A stretch of DNA of 11,085 nucleotides from Spongospora subterranea. Lineage: Eukaryota; Endomyxa; Phytomyxea; Plasmodiophorida; Plasmodiophoridae. The translations under genes were made by a program, and so were the position numbers. The first letter of the stretch is position 1, and each line of letters opens with the position of its first letter. Below, in pieces: positions 1-6,370 of the stretch. Under the pieces are notes generated by a model. That model was not told the DNA's origin. It saw only the letters and a list, made by a program, of their open reading frames with translations, and searched no databases. Where the stretch lies: the NCBI GenBank assembly GCA_900404475.1, contig OUQQ01000797.1, positions 1 to 11,085 on the forward strand. The letters are read 5' to 3'.

Positions 1-177
1 TGTATGGTATGGTATGGTATGGTATGGTGTGGTATGGTATGGTATGGTATGGTATGGTATGGTGTATGGTATGGTATGGTATGGTATGGTATGGTATGGT
101 ATGGTATGGTATGGTGTGGTATGGTATGGTATGGTATGGTATGGTATGGTATGGTATGGTATGGTATGGTATGGTAT
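1..177. repeat. (GGTAT)n pentanucleotide array
   Basis: About 35 tandem copies of a GGTAT unit run from the window edge to about 177. They are interrupted by GGTGT variants near 26 and 113 and by a phase slip near 62. All units have the same orientation, G-rich on the plus strand. The array probably continues outside the window. The long open frames that cross it in all plus-strand phases (repeating MVWYG) come from the stop-free repeat and are not genes. The unit is not a telomere repeat that I know. Confidence 0.97.
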
Positions 178-388
178 ACAAAGGTACGCGGGTTCTTATT
201 GGTCGGGTAACCTGTGTACTACCAGGTGTTTCCCTACTTCCGCCTGGCCGCTACAAGTAGAATGGGTATTTACTGAAGAAATTTATTAGACCCACCTGGA
301 TTCAGCACCATAACCTGTCCTAACGACCACACCCAATGGGACCTGCTCCCACCCGATTACATTGCTCATCCAGAGATATTCGAGTTTA
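178..388. other. No recognisable feature
   Basis: This is a spacer between the pentanucleotide array and the first duplicated ankyrin block. I see no convincing open frame, RNA gene or repeat in it. The similarity to the second block begins near 389, at an ATATATGG sequence. Confidence 0.5.
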
Positions 389-405
389 CTATATATGGTC
401 ACTGC

Positions 406-690
406 CCCTAATATAGGAATTGGTATGGGAAAACCCGTGCGCAGTTGTTCTGGCTTCGGAAGTGACGGTTGAACTCATCCCCGGCACAGTTGTTTGTCAT
501 ATTCCAAGAGAACTCTGTGAGTTGTGGTCGAAGTGGTCAAGTATCTGGCGAGTAAAAAGTGCTGATCAGTGTCTTCGTGGTAAAACCACGTACATTAACA
601 ATGGATCTCGCGAAGGGGTTTGACTACCAGGAAACCATAACTGTTTTGAGATATGAGAACTATTCGTTTTTTCAAATCAATGAAAACACT
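406..690 (+). pseudogene. Ankyrin-repeat gene remnant, plus arm of block 1
   Basis: This is a broken 3' fragment of an ankyrin-repeat gene. In one frame the end of a repeat can be read (PRELC in place of the usual TPLHLA, near 505-521). The next helix, VKYLAS (533-552), is in another frame, and ADQCLRGKTTY (563 onward) returns to the first. Related copies have AGTAAACG where this one has AGTAAAAAG, so a base gained in an A run explains the second shift. The first frame stays open for 67 codons from an ATG at 420, but its middle part is out of register, so I do not call it an intact gene. A perfect hairpin, CGTGGT-AAA-ACCACG, lies near 575-589 and recurs in block 2. Confidence 0.6.
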
Positions 691-1228
691 TTGTAGAACG
701 AATTGTTTGCATTTCATTGCACAATGGCGATATCTTGGTGGTCGTGTTGCTTTATGATGTCCAGCCGTGAGGTACAGGACTTATGATGGCGCCGCTGATC
801 AGCACCTTTACTCAACAGATACTTGACCACTACAACTATACACAGAGTTCACAATCGATAATAATTGATGACCCACATCCGCGGAACAGTACTGTTTTTT
901 TGCGATGAAATATCTTGACTCAGCGAAATATACCAGTATTTCGGCAGGTTCAACCCTATCACCAGAACATTTAAAACAAATATATTCACGGGACTGACGT
1001 AGGAAAACATTGCAGCATAATGAAGCGACATCTCAGCACATTGTGACGTTTAACCATTTTTTGATCCCTAGTTTTCTGATTATTTTCCATTGCCACAAGG
1101 AAAAGAGTATATCCGGGCTGATCTTTGAAGTTGATCCGATAATATCTCATTAATATCACTAACTCTGAAATGTTAGTTCAGTCAGGCCATGATGGATGGC
1201 GTAAGGACAATACAGTAATGGCGCCACA
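690..1228 (-). pseudogene. Ankyrin-repeat gene remnant, minus arm of block 1
   Basis: Read on the minus strand, pieces of the main gene appear in order. First comes an acceptor and an exon like main-gene exon 11 (VSDINEILSD, then INFKDQPGYTLFLVAMENNQ), with an internal deletion between the two parts. Next is SLHYAAMFS followed by a GT-AG intron-like stretch and VEPAEILVYF. Last is VVKYLLSKGADQ (about 795-830), followed by a weak copy of the final exon ending in NANNSFYKVF. The matching end of the main gene reads KANDPFYKML. The stop after AIVQ, the deletion and the missing middle exons show that it is not functional. It converges on the plus-strand remnant of the same block. Confidence 0.65.
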
Positions 1229-1236
1229 GAGTTATG

Positions 1237-1935
1237 GCTGATGTTCTCGAACAGCGATGACGAAAATGCGTTTTGCGCTGCTTAGGAAGAAACTGACAAT
1301 GATCGGCTACTTCCGGCTTGTTATTGCCAGTCGCAGGTGCAAACACTGAGCTCAATCACGATGGTTGTATCGACCAATTCCGCTTAAATTACCGTCTATG
1401 CTGGACAAACCGGTGAATTTAAGACGTCACTCCCAACCCAGAAGAATGATTTGGAAGTTGAGTGGCAATCCGTTCGAGTACTGGAATCATGATAATGCAG
1501 GTTTATTTCGAAATGTATAAACTCAACTGTCTGTCGGCTCAGTCTGCCTTCTGCCAATACATTAATGGATTATGGAGCACTCTAGAAAAGGGATAATTAT
1601 GATGAGACAGTGCTTCGCTATGCTGGCAAACTCTGTCACGTTTGATCATATCAGTATTCAAATGGGATGGTGTTGGGTTGGACTTGCCAAAATACTGGTT
1701 GATGTCGTCGACCCAAGCTACATTTTAACGTAGGGTGAGTTGTCGCTAATCTGGCAAGAGAGGGTTTTTCATACAAGGACGATGGGTTAGTTGGGTCATC
1801 GAAAACTGTGAGCCACATTTTGTGAACTCTAAGTAGAGTTCATATGGTCAAGAATCTGTTGGGTAAAGTAATGATCAGAGACTTCATGGATATATACAGG
1901 ACGTCATTGATGAAATTGCGAAGCAATACGAACAC
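1237..1935 (+). pseudogene. Ankyrin-repeat gene remnant, plus arm of the central inverted pair
   Basis: The stretch 1560-1880 aligns with 8880-9215 of the main gene. It has a DYGA-like loop, then ETVLRYAG in place of TPFHHAA, then an intron-like tract and GLAKILVDVVD. After GATGGGTTAGTTGG, like the donor of the main gene's last intron, comes VHMVKNLLGK at 1838-1867. The acceptor ahead of GGTTGGACTTGCC reads TTGG where the functional copy has TTAG, so it is lost. The early part (1237-1350) resembles the minus-strand sequence near 2455-2345. The end near 1908-1940 mirrors the minus arm that begins at 1948. Several stops interrupt the frame. Confidence 0.55.
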
Positions 1936-1947
1936 AGGGACGGTTTC

Positions 1948-2455
1948 CTAGTGCTCGTATTCTTTGCGAACCGTCGGTGACTTAGGAAATTTATCACGAG
2001 GTCCCTGATCAGCACGTTTACTCAACAGATTTTTGACCATTTGAATTCCACAGAGTTCACTTGGAGTCAGACCAAGCCCATTCCTTATGTCCCGCCATCT
2101 CAGGGCCCATTTTCCACTTTTAAACGAATTAAGGTGGATCAATCCGATCCAATACACCATTCGCAATTCTGATTGCCTTGATTACCATTGTTTGCCTGCA
2201 AGGTCCCGGTGCTTGCCCTTGACACAACGATCTTCAGCACAATAGTTATAGGTTCAAATCCTGTACAAAACATATTAGACGACGATGTTGCGTAGCCAGA
2301 TTGGGATCATGAAGGCGAACGCATCTCCCACCTGCACCAGCTATTATCGCAGTCAGAATTTGCATTTGCGAATGCCGAACAAGCGTGAAGTAGCCGTGTT
2401 CCTCAAACAGCGCCAAGCATAATTCAATTCCCGTCATCGCTGTCGAGAACATCAG
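1948..2455 (-). pseudogene. Ankyrin-repeat gene remnant, minus arm of the central inverted pair
   Basis: A 72-codon minus-strand open frame (2166 to 1948) contains GLTPSELCGIQMVKNLLSK and then RADQGPRDK. This is a recognisable ankyrin repeat with TPSELC at the place of TPLHLA and no intron before the next helix. Farther upstream on the minus strand (2455-2246) a 68-codon frame begins MFSTAMTGIELC, and its DNA matches 1239-1340 in inverted orientation. I see no complete gene. Both pieces are best read as one arm of an imperfect inverted repeat centred near 1942. The arms still match close to the centre (GAATACGAGCAC against CAATACGAACAC). Confidence 0.5.
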
Positions 2456-2464
2456 TCATGGATT

Positions 2465-2725
2465 CACGTTACCCGACATCGCAACATAACAGGAGTGAGT
2501 TACAACTCTGTACCTGTACACGTTACCCGACATCGCAGCATAACAGGACCAAGTTACAACTCTGTACCTGTACACGTTACCCGACATTGCACCTGTACAC
2601 GTTACCCGACGTCGCAACATAACAGGAGTGAGTTACAACTCTGTACCTGTACACGTTACCCGACGTCGCAACATAACAGGACCGAGTTACGACTCTGTAC
2701 CTTACACGTAACCCGACACGGAACA
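2465..2725. repeat. 54-bp minisatellite with higher-order A-B-short structure
   Basis: Units start with CACGTTACCC at 2465, 2519, 2573, 2598, 2652 and 2705. Spacings are 54, 54, 25, 54 and 53 bp. Units 1 and 4 carry CAGGAGTGAG, while units 2 and 5 carry CAGGACCRAG. Unit 3 is shortened to 25 bp and unit 6 is a partial, diverged copy. The pattern is therefore A, B, short; A, B, short, with a 133-bp higher-order period. Because 54 is a multiple of three, an 18-residue repeat stays open on the plus strand (2495-2731). I treat that frame as a by-product of the array. Confidence 0.92.
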
Positions 2726-2746
2726 GTGTGAGAGGTCCGTACATTT

Positions 2747-3639
2747 GCATATATGGCCACTGACCCTAATATAGGAATTGATATGGGAAAAGTCCGTGCG
2801 CAGTTGTTCTGGCTACGGAAGTGACGGTTGAACTCATCCTCGGCACAGTTGTTTGTCATACTCCAAGGGAACTCTGTGAGTTGAGGTCGAAATGGTCAAG
2901 TATCTGGCGAGTAAAAAGTGCTGATCAGTGTCTTCGTGGTAAAACCACGTACGTTAACAATGGATCTCGCGAAGGGATTTGACCACCAGGAAACCATAAC
3001 TGTGTTGGGATATGAGAACTATTCGTTTTACATTGTGTTCTTATGGCGGTTTCTCGTGTCCAAAAGTGTGTGGAGCACCTGTACTGTCAAATGAACGGGA
3101 ACACCTTGTAGAACGAATTGTTTGCATTTTCATAGCACAATGACGGTATCTTGCTTGCGATGCCCAGCGGTGAGATACAGGACTAATGATGGCGCCCCTG
3201 ATCAGCACCTTTACTCAACAGATACTTGACCACTACAACTATACACAGAGTTCACAAATGTGATTCGATTGACCAGAACAGTTTGCGTCGAAATATCTTG
3301 AGTCGGCCAAATCTACCAGTCTACCAGTATTTCGACAGATTCAACCCTAACACCAGAACACTTATTATAAAACAAATATATTTACGGGACTGACGTAAGA
3401 AATATTGCAGCAATGAAGCGCCATCTCACATCATATTGACATCGAACAATTTTTTTGTCCCTTATACCTTGCTGATTGTTTTCCATTGCCACAAGGAAAG
3501 GAGTATTTCCGGTCTGATCTTTAAAGTTGACTGCCACTGATACAGTACATCCGATTATATCTTATCAATATCACTAACTCTAAAATGTTCAATCAGACCA
3601 TCATGGATGGCGTAAGGACAATACAGTAATGGCGCCACA
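2747..3639. repeat. Segmental duplication, copy 2 (partner 389-1228)
   Basis: This is the second copy of the block at 389-1228, in the same orientation. It starts right after the 54-bp minisatellite and ends at GGCGCCACA. It keeps about 50 bp missing from copy 1 near 3031-3080. The shared frameshifts of the plus-strand ankyrin remnant show that these lesions were present before the duplication. Confidence 0.9.
2764..3080 (+). pseudogene. Ankyrin-repeat gene remnant, plus arm of block 2
   Basis: This copy of the 406-690 remnant has the same 17-base left edge (CCCTAATATAGGAATTG, 2764-2780). It also has the same PRELC-like repeat end near 2862-2877, MVKYLAS near 2892-2911, and the same extra base in the A run that shifts the following ADQC. 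There is no ATG-initiated frame of useful length. The CGTGGT-AAA-ACCACG hairpin recurs at about 2935-2949. Confidence 0.58.
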
Positions 3640-3645
3640 CTGGCC
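3080..3645 (-). pseudogene. Ankyrin-repeat gene remnant, minus arm of block 2
   Basis: On the minus strand an exon like main-gene exon 11 follows a good acceptor (ACATTTTAG). It reads VSDIDKI and then a TAA stop, where the functional copy has TTG. After an indel it continues as VAVNFKDQTGNTPFLVAM near 3541-3485. Farther on come an intron-like stretch, a GGTTGAATCTGTCGAAATAC segment, a VVKYLLSKGADQG helix (about 3233-3195) and a degraded final exon. In-frame stops and missing exons make it a pseudogene. Similarity to the main gene ends near GCTAAACATGG (about 3650). Confidence 0.65.
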
Positions 3646-4091
3646 ATGTTTAGCACCTCAACTGAACACATGTTTCAATGTTGAAGTCGAATGCAGTTTA
3701 TTCCAATCGTTCGTGAGGGTAATTTACAAAGCAGCGGTTTGGGGGCATAAACATACAGAGTTGGGGTATTTTGCGTTGAATTACAAATTGGATACTCCCT
3801 CCGTCTCATAAAGTCTGATCGCTACAGTCCCAAATATTCTGATAGGTACGAAATGAAGCTGCTGCTTGTGCCATCGAATTGATCATGATTTGTTCTTGAT
3901 TTCTGGATGGGCTGTTATCAACGCTTGGTCGATTTCAGGAGTGCTTGGAAGTGATTTAGTCGTTTCCAAAAGCTTTTTGCCCAGGCAACGGATATTGTAA
4001 ATGACCAGCAAAGTAGAGAAAGTGCCCATATTTGTGAGTCAAAAACGACGGATGTATCACCTGGCGCTTTTCGTTGCTCAATCCTGAATAT
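3640..4091. other. Spacer with no recognised gene
   Basis: This stretch lies between block 2 and the next ankyrin copy. A 60-codon plus-strand frame at 3629-3811 starts inside the duplicated block, antisense to the ankyrin remnant, and looks like chance. On the minus strand a short ATG frame (4029-3883) is described separately. I see no RNA gene, repeat or clear splice structure. Confidence 0.4.
3883..4029 (-). CDS. Small unrecognised open frame, 48 codons
   Basis: This ATG-initiated minus-strand frame ends in a TGA. Its sequence is plausible for a protein: a hydrophobic start (STLLVIYNI) followed by a polar tail (ETTKSLPSTPEIDQ). I do not recognise it. At this length an open frame is expected by chance in several places per window, so this is weak evidence. 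It could be a minus-strand exon or nothing. Confidence 0.15.
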   Translation of the reverse strand: MGTFSTLLVIYNIRCLGKKLLETTKSLPSTPEIDQALITAHPEIKNKS

Positions 4092-4691
4092 TTGTTTGCT
4101 GGGACAGCTGATGGCTGTACTCTACTGCACATTGCCGCTAAACATGGCCAGTATGGCGCCATTAACCTATAGTCAATTACGCCATCCATCATGGTCTGAC
4201 TGGACAACCATCTCTGAGTTAGTGTTCTTGACGAGATATTGTCGGATGGACGAGTGGACAAACAAGTGGCAATCAACTTCAAAGATCAATATGGATATAC
4301 TCCTTTCCTTTTGGCAATGAAATATCAACAGTATATTATATGGGGTCGAGGAATTGTTCCCTATTAATTGTTTGTCTTTTCAGTCTTTCTGTCGTCATTG
4401 CTCTACTGGATTATGGTGCTGATATCACCATATGGAATCAATACAGTGAGATAGCGCTTCATTACGCTGTTGAACTCCCTTGGTAAATCATCCCCCTGTC
4501 AATATATCACATTAGATGATGTGTTGTTATCAGGTTTGAGTTGGCGACTACACTTATAGAGAGGGCTGTTGATCCATCATTTATCAACACACAAGACCAC
4601 CTTCTTAGAACGCCACTTCAACGCACAATATTCAGTGTCCAGATTAGTCGGGTCGTCGATATCCAAATTAAATTATGAATATTTGTTTGTA
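4092..4691 (+). pseudogene. Truncated copy of ankyrin exons 10-13 of the main gene
   Basis: From 4119 to 4691 this region aligns almost base for base with 7615-8207, introns included. It holds the end of an LLHIAAKHGQ exon, the exon ending YGYTPFLLA, the exon with ALLDYGADITIW, and the exon with TTLIERAVDPSF. The introns at 4331-4383 and 4483-4533 keep their GT-AG ends and their lengths (53 and 51 nt). The acceptor of the first intron has changed from CAG to CTG (4214-4216), and using the next AG gives an immediate TAG. The last donor region is deleted near 4630-4650. The final acceptor GTAG has become GTAC at 4688-4691, where similarity stops. This makes it a processed-by-duplication fragment rather than a working gene. 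The copy is clearly younger than the remnants in blocks 1 and 2. Confidence 0.8.
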
Positions 4692-4724
4692 CACGTGCAA
4701 ACACTATTCGCTGTAGCTCATTAG

Positions 4725-4916
4725 GCCAATCTGTGGTCCTTGTCTACGATATGCACAGCAGACAAGCCTTCTAACACATCCGTTATCCCGCTTTCAGATG
4801 ACGGTATTCATGTTCATACAATGGATGATGAACATGAAGGACCGGTTCAAGATGAATACAATGGTGACGTTGACGAATGTTACCTGTTATTTAAGACGGA
4901 CCGTCCATCGCTTTGA
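4725..4916 (+). CDS. Coding-like open frame, acidic tail, unrecognised
   Basis: This is an open stretch of 63 codons between TAG (4722-4724) and TGA (4914-4916), without its own early ATG. It reads ANLWSLSTICTADKPSNTS, then IPLSDDGIHVHTMDDEHEG, and ends FKTDRPSL. The composition is typical of a disordered acidic C-terminal tail. The same frame continues upstream of the single TAG as HVQTLFAVAH. A pyrimidine-rich acceptor (CCCGCTTTCAG) lies at about 4787-4797. It may be a terminal exon left from a former gene next to the truncated ankyrin copy. I do not recognise the family. Confidence 0.3.
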   Translation, partial: ANLWSLSTICTADKPSNTSVIPLSDDGIHVHTMDDEHEGPVQDEYNGDVDECYLLFKTDRPSL

Positions 4917-5121
4917 GAGAAAACGCTTATCTTTGTCCAAGTATTTTGTCCACAATCAGATTGTCACGATTTTTACTGAATCTGCTCGTTGTAGGCAAAC
5001 ATCGCCAAACTATTGTTAATAGACAGAGCGGGTGGTGATGTGCCGCAGGAAATAACTGAATCTTGCAGGTTTTATCTAATGCTATGATTCAGATGAGCGA
5101 CTTGGCTCCATATTTTGATAA
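4917..5121. other. No recognisable feature
   Basis: A 73-codon plus-strand ATG frame (4798-5019) spans the boundary with the previous entry, in a different phase. It is rich in Met at the start and has no recognisable motif. I see nothing firm here. Confidence 0.3.
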
Positions 5122-5346
5122 CCTTCCAAAAGACGTTTTAGCATCAAACGCAACGTTCGACCGGCAAATTCGGTTCGAATCAGTGACGATGAAGAAAAAA
5201 ACAACGGAGAGAAGCGCAACGAAATTTATTGCGAAATGAATCCGCTGAAGCAGAAGCCAGGCTTTGCGCTGGATATTCTGGAGCCATGGAAGTTGAAGAC
5301 ACCACCGCCCTTGATGCGTGGATTATCCCGGCTCTCCAAACCATGA
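5122..5346 (+). CDS. Coding-like open frame, charged, unrecognised
   Basis: This is an open stretch of 74 codons after TGA-TAA (5116-5121) and ending at TGA 5344-5346. It has an internal ATG at 5236. It reads KRRFSIKRNVRPANS, then SDDEEKNNGEKRNEIYCEM, then NPLKQKPGFALDILEPWKLK. The strong charge clusters followed by a proline-rich end look like real protein, more so than the overlapping frame at 5229-5672. An AG after TTCCAAAAG could be an acceptor. It may be an exon of a decayed gene. The family is unknown. Confidence 0.3.
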   Translation, partial: PSKRRFSIKRNVRPANSVRISDDEEKNNGEKRNEIYCEMNPLKQKPGFALDILEPWKLKTPPPLMRGLSRLSKP

Positions 5347-5672
5347 TTCCTGTTTGGCCTCTTTTGCAACAGTTTAGTCTAAACAGGAAAAATTTCGTGC
5401 GATATCAGCCTGCCAGCGTCATCCAATCGATATTTATCCCAGATATGGATCTGCCAAGACCACTGGATCATCGCGGTCTTCAGATCATGCACCCTGCGCC
5501 TTGCCTGTGCTTCTTGGCAAATCGAATATTAATCGGCGATACCATTGCGGTCAATTTACTAAATGTTAAGCTTGCGATAGAAGGGGTTGTTTGCGGGTTA
5601 CCACATGACGAATGGCATAATGTCACTCGCCTTGGCAAAGACGAGATCTTAATCCAATTGAGTCATATTTAA
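5229..5672 (+). CDS. Hypothetical 147-codon open frame
   Basis: This is the longest ATG-initiated frame in the window. It begins MRNESAEAEARLCAGYSGAM and ends LGKDEILIQLSHI. I recognise no domain, signal peptide, clear membrane segment or repeat. A frame of this length is expected about once by chance in 11 kb read six ways. It also overlaps another coding-like frame (5122-5346) in a different phase, so at most one of the two is likely to be translated here. No ankyrin motif is visible. Confidence 0.3.
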   Translation: MRNESAEAEARLCAGYSGAMEVEDTTALDAWIIPALQTMIPVWPLLQQFSLNRKNFVRYQPASVIQSIFIPDMDLPRPLDHRGLQIMHPAPCLCFLANRILIGDTIAVNLLNVKLAIEGVVCGLPHDEWHNVTRLGKDEILIQLSHI

Positions 5673-5869
5673 GATTCAGCCAAGAGTATCCAACTGCCGC
5701 AATCGACGCTGCACCCAAATTTCAGGGTTGTCGGCGATCTAAAAGCAGAAACCAAGTGCCTTTTTGCTTTTCGAGACATTAGCTTCATAGCATTGTCACC
5801 TATAACTACATATTTCTGAAGAGCTGCGGCTATATCGCCATGGATCAACCAGGACAGGATAATGTAGAA
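5669..5869 (-). CDS. Weak minus-strand open frame next to the 26-bp repeats
   Basis: On the minus strand an open frame runs out of the first copies of the 26-bp minisatellite into unique sequence. It reads HGDIAAALQKYVVIGDNAM, then KLMSRKAKRHL, and ends at TAA (5671-5669). The amino-acid make-up is plausible but the frame is short and unrecognised. Because the repeat unit is 26 bp, each extra unit would change the upstream frame, which argues against a conserved gene. Confidence 0.15.
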   Translation of the reverse strand, partial: FYIILSWLIHGDIAAALQKYVVIGDNAMKLMSRKAKRHLVSAFRSPTTLKFGCSVDCGSWILLAES

Positions 5870-5999
5870 ATCAACCAGGACAGGATAATGTAGAAATCAA
5901 CCAGGACAGGATAATGTAGAAATCAACCAGGACAGGATAATGTAGAAATCAACCAGGACAGGATAATGTAGAAATCAACCAGGACAGGATAATGTAGAA
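5844..5999. repeat. 26-bp minisatellite, six identical units
   Basis: Units begin ATCAACCAGGACAGGA and end ATGTAGAA, at 5844, 5870, 5896, 5922, 5948 and 5974. I see no base difference among the six copies, which points to recent expansion or homogenisation. There are no spacers between units, so this is not a CRISPR array. It lies about 370 bp upstream of the proposed start of the main gene. Confidence 0.97.
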
Positions 6000-6370
6000 A
6001 TAACCATCTAAGTTCATACTCATAAATGCACTGATGCACAAGGTTTTTCGTGTTTTTTTTTTCACCGAGCTCATACAGTACCTGTACACGGATTCTCGTT
6101 CTCAATTCGCAACTGTACTGCAAAATACATTTAAGTGAACATTAATGCTGAGTACAAGCTAACATACACTAAATGTACGTTGTCGAGGTCAGATTAGCTG
6201 CTCGCACGGAAATGGCCAACACAGTGACGGACTTAGAATGCCGAATGCAGTTGGCGCAACGCAGCAAAAAACAGGCCCATGGGCGGCACGGACCTCCCTC
6301 TCCCGCTTATCCTGATTTATATAATCGCTAGTTGATGATGTTTTCGCAATCGCACTCGAAATGTTTAATC
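6000..6370. other. Upstream region of the main ankyrin gene
   Basis: No gene is recognised here. It contains a T10 run near 6053-6062 and a 13-base sequence, GTACCTGTACACG (6078-6090), that is also the junction of the 54-bp minisatellite units. It also holds the TATA-like site listed separately. A minus-strand ATG frame (6123-5923) runs into the 26-bp repeats and is probably chance. Confidence 0.5.
6318..6324 (+). promoter_or_regulatory. TATA-like element
   Basis: TATATAA lies 47 bp before the proposed ATG at 6371. Transcription starting 25-30 bp downstream would give a 5' leader of about 20 nt. This fits the compact style of the gene but is only a pattern match. Confidence 0.35.

Larger units (their letters stand above)
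389..1228. repeat. Segmental duplication, copy 1 (partner 2747-3639)
   Basis: This block matches 2747-3639 in the same orientation over nearly its whole length, with roughly nine of ten bases alike in the best stretches. Copy 1 lacks about 50 bp present in copy 2 near 3031-3080. Other small indels lie near 870-890 and 1138. Both copies begin with ATATATGGYCACTG and CCCTAATATAGGAATTG and end at GGCGCCACA, after which they diverge. Each copy carries a plus-strand and a convergent minus-strand ankyrin remnant, so the inverted arrangement predates the duplication. Confidence 0.9.

Noticed and set aside
4..289. Three overlapping plus-strand open frames of 68-91 codons
   Set aside because: They are read-through of the stop-free GGTAT repeat in each phase.
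2248..2275. Sequence resembling a tRNA T arm (ATAGG-TTCAAAT-CCTGT)
   Set aside because: No matching acceptor stem, D arm or anticodon arm can be folded from the 60 bases upstream.
3956..4282. 108-codon minus-strand open frame
   Set aside because: Its first part is antisense to the duplicated ankyrin exons at 4092-4282, and its sequence has no motif. It is most likely a shadow.
5844..5999. CRISPR array
   Set aside because: The units are directly adjacent with no spacers, and the genome context is eukaryotic.
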